Part shown: in pieces, positions 57,301 through 64,000 of the stretch | Numbering within the stretch: position 1 is the first letter of the stretch | Layout: each line of letters starts with the position of its first letter | Assembly: GCA_037783415.1 (NCBI GenBank) | Contig: JAZGTN010000005.1 | Location: 4,340,001-4,404,000 of the forward strand | Source of the DNA: Leptasterias polaris | Taxonomy: Eukaryota; Echinodermata; Asteroidea; Forcipulatida; Asteriidae | Direction of reading: 5' to 3' | DNA: 64,000 nucleotides | Notes under the pieces: generated by a model | Told to the model about the DNA's origin: nothing | Seen by the model: the letters and a program-made list of their open reading frames with translations, nothing else | Database searches by the model: none | Position numbers and translations under genes: made by a program

Positions 57301-60300
57301 TGAGGTTACATAGAATTTAATTGCACGCTTGTGTTTTTTTAAAAGAAATTTTAACACTTTTAACAAGGAATAAATGAATAAAAAGTCTTGTTATCTGACC
57401 TGAGGTTACATAGAATTTAATTGCACGCTTGTGTTTTTTTTAAAAGAAATTTAACACTTTTAACAAGGAATAAATGAATAAAAAGTCTTGTTATCTGACC
57501 TGAGGTTACATAGAATTTAATTGCACGCTTGTGTTTTTTTTAAAAGAAATTTTAACACTTTTAACAAGGAATAAATGAATAAAAAGTCTTGTTATCTGAC
57601 CTGAGGTTACATAGAATTTAATTGCACGCTTGTGTTTTTTTTAAAAGAAATTTTAACACTTTTAACAAGGAATAAATGAATAAAAAGTCTTGTTATCTGA
57701 CCTGAGGTTACATAGAATTTAATTGCACGCTTGTGTTTTTTTAAAAGAAATTTTAACACTTTTAACAAGGAATAAATGAATAAAAAGTCTTGTTATCTGA
57801 CCTGAGGTTACATAGAATTTAATTGCACGCTTGTGTTTTTTTAAAAGAAATTTTAACACTTTTAACAAGGAATAAATGAATAAAAAGTCTTGTTATCTGA
57901 CCTGAGGTTACATAGAATTTAATTGCACGCTTGTGTTTTTTTTTAAAAGAAATTTAACACTTTTAACAAGGAATAAATGAATAAAAAGTCTTGTTATCTG
58001 ACCTGAGGTTACATAGAATTTAATTGCACGCTTGTGTTTTTTTTAAAAGAAATTTAACACTTTTAACAAGGAATAAATGAATAAAAAGTCTTGTTATCTG
58101 ACCTGAGGTTACATAGAATTTAATTGCACGCTTGTGTTTTTTTAAAAGAAATTTAACACTTTTAACAAGGAATAAATGAATAAAAAGTCTTGTTATCTGA
58201 CCTGAGGTTACATAGAATTTAATTGCACGCTTGTGTTTTTTTAAAAAGAAATTTAACACTTTTAACAAGGAATAAATGAATAAAAAGTCTTGTTATCTGA
58301 CCTGAGGTTACATAGAATTTAATTGCACGCTTGTGTTTTTTTTAAAAGAAATTTTAACACTTTTAACAAGGAATAAATGAATAAAAAGTCTTGTTATCTG
58401 ACCTGAGGTTACATAGAATTTAATTGCACGCTTGTGTTTTTTTTAAAAGAAATTTTAACACTTTTAACAAGGAATAAATGAATAAAAAGTCTTGTTATCT
58501 GACCTGAGGTTACATAGAATTTAATTGCACGCTTGTGTTTTTTTAAAAGAAATTTTAACACTTTTAACAAGGAATAAATGAATAAAAGTCTTGTTATCTG
58601 ACCTGAGGTTACATAGAATTTAATTGCACGCTTGTGTTTTTTTTAAAAGAAATTTTAACACTTTTAACAAGGAATAAATGAATAAAAAGTCTTGTTATCT
58701 GACCTGAGGTTACATAGAATTTAATTGCACGCTTGTGTTTTTTTTTAAAAGAAATTTTAACACTTTTAACAAGGAATAAATGAATAAAAAGTCTTGTTAT
58801 CTGACCTGAGGTTACATAGAATTTAATTGCACGCTTGTGTTTTTTTTAAAAGAAATTTTAACACTTTTAACAAGGAATAAATGAATAAAAAGTCTTGTTA
58901 TCTGACCTGAGGTTACATAGAATTTAATTGCACGCTTGTGTTTTTTTTAAAAGAAATTTTAACACTTTTAACAAGGAATAAATGAATAAAAAGTCTTGTT
59001 ATCTGACCTGAGGTTACATAGAATTTAATTGCACGCTTGTGTTTTTTTAAAAGAAATTTTAACACTTTTAACAAGGAATAAATGAATAAAAAGTCTTGTT
59101 ATCTGACCTGAGGTTACATAGAATTTAATTGCACGCTTGTGTTTTTTTTTAAAAGAAATTTTAACACTTTTAACAAGGAATAAATGAATAAAAAGTCTTG
59201 TTATCTGACCTGAGGTTACATAGAATTTAATTGCACGCTTGTGTTTTTTTTAAAAGAAATTTTAACACTTTTAACAAGGAATAAATGAATAAAAAGTCTT
59301 GTTATCTGACCTGAGGTTACATAGAATTTAATTGCACGCTTGTGTTTTTTTTAAAGAAATTTTAACACTTTTAACAAGGAATAAATGAATAAAAAGTCTT
59401 GTTATCTGACCTGAGGTTACATAGAATTTAATTGCACGCTTGTGTTTTTTTTAAAAGAAATTTTAACACTTTTAACAAGGAATAAATGAATAAAAAGTCT
59501 TGTTATCTGACCTGAGGTTACATAGAATTTAATTGCACGCTTGTGTTTTTTTTAAAAGAAATTTTAACACTTTTAACAAGGAATAAATGAATAAAAAGTC
59601 TTGTTATCTGACCTGAGGTTACATAGAATTTAATTGCACGCTTGTGTTTTTTTTAAAGAAATTTTAACACTTTTAACAAGGAATAAATGAATAAAAAGTC
59701 TTGTTATCTGACCTGAGGTTACATAGAATTTAATTGCACGCTTGTGTTTTTTTTAAAAGAAATTTTAACACTTTTAACAAGGAATAAATGAATAAAAAGT
59801 CTTGTTATCTGACCTGAGGTTACATAGAATTTAATTGCACGCTTGTGTTTTTTTTAAAAGAAATTTTAACACTTTTAACAAGGAATAAATGAATAAAAAG
59901 TCTTGTTATCTGACCTGAGGTTACATAGAATTTAATTGCACGCTTGTGTTTTTTTAAAAGAAATTTAACACTTTTAACAAGGAATAAATGAATAAAAAGT
60001 CTTGTTATCTGACCTGAGGTTACATAGAATTTAATTGCACGCTTGTGTTTTTTTAAAAAAATTTAACACTTTTAACAAGGAATAAATGAATAAAAAGTCT
60101 TGTTATCTGACCTGAGGTTACATAGAATTTAATTGCACGCTTGTGTTTTTTTTTAAAAGAAATTTAACACTTTTAACAAGGAATAAATGAATAAAAAGTC
60201 TTGTTATCTGACCTGAGGTTACATAGAATTTAATTGCACGCTTGTGTTTTTTTAAAAGAAATTTTAACACTTTTAACAAGGAATAAATGAATAAAAAGTC

Positions 60301-63300
60301 TTGTTATCTGACCTGAGGTTACATAGAATTTAATTGCACGCTTGTGTTTTTTTTAAAAGAAATTTAACACTTTTAACAAGGAATAAATGAATAAAAAGTC
60401 TTGTTATCTGACCTGAGGTTACATAGAATTTAATTGCACGCTTGTGTTTTTTTTAAAAAGAAATTTAACACTTTTAACAAGGAATAAATGAATAAAAAGT
60501 CTTGTTATCTGACCTGAGGTTACATAGAATTTAATTGCACGCTTGTGTTTTTTTTAAAGAAATTTTAACACTTTTAACAAGGAATAAATGAATAAAAAGT
60601 CTTGTTATCTGACCTGAGGTTACATAGAATTTAATTGCACGCTTGTGTTTTTTTTAAAAGAAATTTTTAACACTTTTAACAAGGAATAAATGAATAAAAA
60701 GTCTTGTTATCTGACCTGAGGTTACATAGAATTTAATTGCACGCTTGTGTTTTTTTTAAAAGAAATTTTAACACTTTTAACAAGGAATAAATGAATAAAA
60801 AGTCTTGTTATCTGACCTGAGGTTACATAGAATTTAATTGCACGCTTGTGTTTTTTTTTAAAGAAATTTTAACACTTTTAACAAGGAATAAATGAATAAA
60901 AAGTCTTGTTATCTGACCTGAGGTTACATAGAATTTAATTGCACGCTTGTGTTTTTTTTAAAAGAAATTTTAACACTTTTAACAAGGAATAAATGAATAA
61001 AAAGTCTTGTTATCTGACCTGAGGTTACATAGAATTTAATTGCACGCTTGTGTTTTTTTTAAAGAAATTTTAACACTTTTAACAAGGAATAAATGAATAA
61101 AAAGTCTTGTTATCTGACCTGAGGTTACATAGAATTTAATTGCACGCTTGTGTTTTTTTTAAAAGAAATTTTAACACTTTTAACAAGGAATAAATGAATA
61201 AAAAGTCTTGTTATCTGACCTGAGGTTACATAGAATTTAATTGCACGCTTGTGTTTTTTTTTAAAGAAATTTTAACACTTTTAACAAGGAATAAATGAAT
61301 AAAAAGTCTTGTTATCTGACCTGAGGTTACATAGAATTTAATTGCACGCTTGTGTTTTTTTTAAAAGAAATTTTAACACTTTTAACAAGGAATAAATGAA
61401 TAAAAAGTCTTGTTATCTGACCTGAGGTTACATAGAATTTAATTGCACGCTTGTGTTTTTTTTAAAAGAAATTTTAACACTTTTAACAAGGAATAAATGA
61501 ATAAAAAGTCTTGTTATCTGACCTGAGGTTACATAGAATTTAATTGCACGCTTGTGTTTTTTTTAAAAGAAATTTTAACACTTTTAACAAGGAATAAATG
61601 AATAAAAAGTCTTGTTATCTGACCTGAGGTTACATAGAATTTAATTGCACGCTTGTGTTTTTTTTAAAAGAAATTTTAACACTTTTAACAAGGAATAAAT
61701 GAATAAAAAGTCTTGTTATCTGACCTGAGGTTACATAGAATTTAATTGCACGCTTGTGTTTTTTTAAAAGAAATTTTAACACTTTTAACAAGGAATAAAT
61801 GAATAAAAAGTCTTGTTATCTGACCTGAGGTTACATAGAATTTAATTGCACGCTTGTGTTTTTTTAAAAGAAATTTAACACTTTTAACAAGGAATAAATG
61901 AATAAAAAGTCTTGTTATCTGACCTGAGGTTACATAGAATTTAATTGCACGCTTGTGTTTTTTTTAAAAGAAATTTAACACTTTTAACAAGGAATAAATG
62001 AATAAAAAGTCTTGTTATCTGACCTGAGGTTACATAGAATTTAATTGCACGCTTGTGTTTTTTTTAAAAGAAATTTTAACACTTTTAACAAGGAATAAAT
62101 GAATAAAAAGTCTTGTTATCTGACCTGAGGTTACATAGAATTTAATTGCACGCTTGTGTTTTTTTTAAAAGAAATTTTAACACTTTTAACAAGGAATAAA
62201 TGAATAAAAAGTCTTGTTATCTGACCTGAGGTTACATAGAATTTAATTGCACGCTTGTGTTTTTTTTAAAAGAAATTTTAACACTTTTAACAAGGAATAA
62301 ATGAAATAAAAAGTCTTGTTATCTGACCTGAGGTTACATAGAATTTAATTGCACGCTTGTGTTTTTTTTAAAAGAAATTTTAACACTTTTAACAAGGAAT
62401 AAATGAATAAAAAGTCTTGTTATCTGACCTGAGGTTACATAGAATTTAATTGCACGCTTGTGTTTTTTTAAAAGAAATTTTAACACTTTTAACAAGGAAT
62501 AAATGAATAAAAAGTCTTGTTATCTGACCTGAGGTTACATAGAATTTAATTGCACGCTTGTGTTTTTTTTTAAAAGAAATTTTAACACTTTTAACAAGGA
62601 ATAAATGAATAAAAAGTCTTGTTATCTGACCTGAGGTTACATAGAATTTAATTGCACGCTTGTGTTTTTTTTAAAAGAAATTTTAACACTTTTAACAAGG
62701 AATAAATGAATAAAAAGTCTTGTTATCTGACCTGAGGTTACATAGAATTTAATTGCACGCTTGTGTTTTTTTTAAAAGAAATTTTAACACTTTTAACAAG
62801 GAATAAATGAATAAAAAGTCTTGTTATCTGACCTGAGGTTACATAGAATTTAATTGCACGCTTGTGTTTTTTTAAAAGAAATTTTAACACTTTTAACAAG
62901 GAATAAATGAATAAAAAGTCTTGTTATCTGACCTGAGGTTACATAGAATTTAATTGCACGCTTGTGTTTTTTTTAAAAGAAATTTAACACTTTTAACAAG
63001 GAATAAATGAATAAAAAGTCTTGTTATCTGACCTGAGGTTACATAGAATTTAATTGCACGCTTGTGTTTTTTTAAAAGAAATTTTAACACTTTTAACAAG
63101 GAATAAATGAATAAAAAGTCTTGTTATCTGACCTGAGGTTACATAGAATTTAATTGCACGCTTGTGTTTTTTTTAAAGAAATTTTAACACTTTTAACAAG
63201 GAATAAATGAATAAAAAGTCTTGTTATCTGACCTGAGGTTACATAGAATTTAATTGCACGCTTGTGTTTTTTTTAAAAGAAATTTTAACACTTTTAACAA

Positions 63301-64000
63301 GGAATAAATGAATAAAAAGTCTTGTTATCTGACCTGAGGTTACATAGAATTTAATTGCACGCTTGTGTTTTTTTTAAAAGAAATTTTAACACTTTTAACA
63401 AGGAATAAATGAATAAAAAGTCTTGTTATCTGACCTGAGGTTACATAGAATTTAATTGCACGCTTGTGTTTTTTTAAAAAGAAATTTTAACACTTTTAAC
63501 AAGGAATAAATGAATAAAAAGTCTTGTTATCTGACCTGAGGTTACATAGAATTTAATTGCACGCTTGTGTTTTTTTTAAAAGAAATTTTAACACTTTTAA
63601 CAAGGAATAAATGAATAAAAAGTCTTGTTATCTGACCTGAGGTTACATAGAATTTAATTGCACGCTTGTGTTTTTTTTAAAAGAAATTTTAACACTTTTA
63701 ACAAGGAATAAATGAATAAAAAGTCTTGTTATCTGACCTGAGGTTACATAGAATTTAATTGCACGCTTGTGTTTTTTTTAAAAGAAATTTTAACACTTTT
63801 AACAAGGAATAAATGAATAAAAAGTCTTGTTATCTGACCTGAGGTTACATAGAATTTAATTGCACGCTTGTGTTTTTTTTAAAAGAAATTTTAACACTTT
63901 TAACAAGGAATAAATGAATAAAAAGTCTTGTTATCTGACCTGAGGTTACATAGAATTTAATTGCACGCTTGTGTTTTTTTTTAAAAGAAATTTTAACACT
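48334..64000. repeat. ~101-bp AT-rich satellite array (~155 copies), continues beyond the window
   Basis: The unit contains GTCTTGTTATCTGACCTGAG, then GTTACATAGAATTTAATTGC, then ACGCTTGTG with a T7-T9 tract, then TTTTAACACTTTTAACAAGG. The period is 99-102, the spread coming mostly from the T tract and from AAATTT versus AAATTTT. Four units at 48338-48763 run in the opposite orientation. From about 48764 all ~150 units run one way to the window end. Left-edge units use AATAAATAAATAAA where later ones have AATAAATGAATAAA. One unit at about 49354 lacks ~40 bp. Open frames spanning two or three units (50467-50730, 55915-56163, 58020-58268, minus) are by-products. Confidence 0.97.

Noticed and set aside
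50467..58268. Minus-strand open frames of 82-87 residues
   Set aside because: They translate two or three units of the 101-bp satellite and appear only where the T-tract length happens to keep the frame.
2186..64000. Common origin of the arrays at 2186-3672 and 48334-64000
   Set aside because: Both contain GACCTG..GGTTA and poly-T stretches, but the shared words are short, in different order, and the second lacks the 18-bp stem.

Overview
This is a eukaryotic window made almost entirely of repeats. No bacterial-style operon, phage or CRISPR locus is present. The mix points to an echinoderm, most likely a sea star: a Gmr1-like Ty3/gypsy element with integrase placed before the expected reverse transcriptase, CR1/L2-type LINE remnants, tRNA-headed SINEs, and a TTAA-flanked MITE at 46692-47040 whose termini resemble a family I associate from memory with echinoderm genomes. 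The species call is inference; the features below are read from the sequence.

Layout. 1-2129: 3' half of a non-LTR retrotransposon with an open reverse-transcriptase frame. 2186-3672: tandem array of hairpin-forming ~100-120 bp units that flips orientation once. 3673-6695: gene-poor DNA with one SINE. 6696-23446: about 89 copies of a 188-bp satellite centred on a perfect 18-bp palindrome, with nested higher-order repeats. 23447-26180: clusters of CCGGGTCA/TGACCCGG hairpins, a perfect 58-bp inverted repeat pair, a 16-bp minisatellite and a LINE fragment. 26893-39872: a mosaic of segmental duplications carrying a 1-kb LTR-like insertion, a hAT-type MITE, possible exons, a three-monomer island of the 188-bp satellite, a LINE tail, and a 4-kb partial Gmr1-like retrotransposon caught between two near-identical 686-bp host segments. 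40236-47424: the most gene-like stretch, with a phase-matched two-exon gene (40477-41012), further candidate exons at 41583-41690 and 46436-46507, the TTAA MITE and an SGNH-hydrolase-like fragment. 48334-64000: about 150 copies of a ~101-bp AT-rich repeat running off the window, again with a few inverted units at its left edge.

The only intact long coding frames belong to mobile elements. The most unusual items are the two tandem arrays that reverse orientation near an edge, the hairpin-stem inversion point in the first array, the growing higher-order repeats and precise palindrome loss in the 188-bp satellite, the exact three-monomer satellite island at a duplication junction, and the SAP-domain leader frame upstream of the SCAN-like Gag. 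I found no convincing new enzymatic or defence system.
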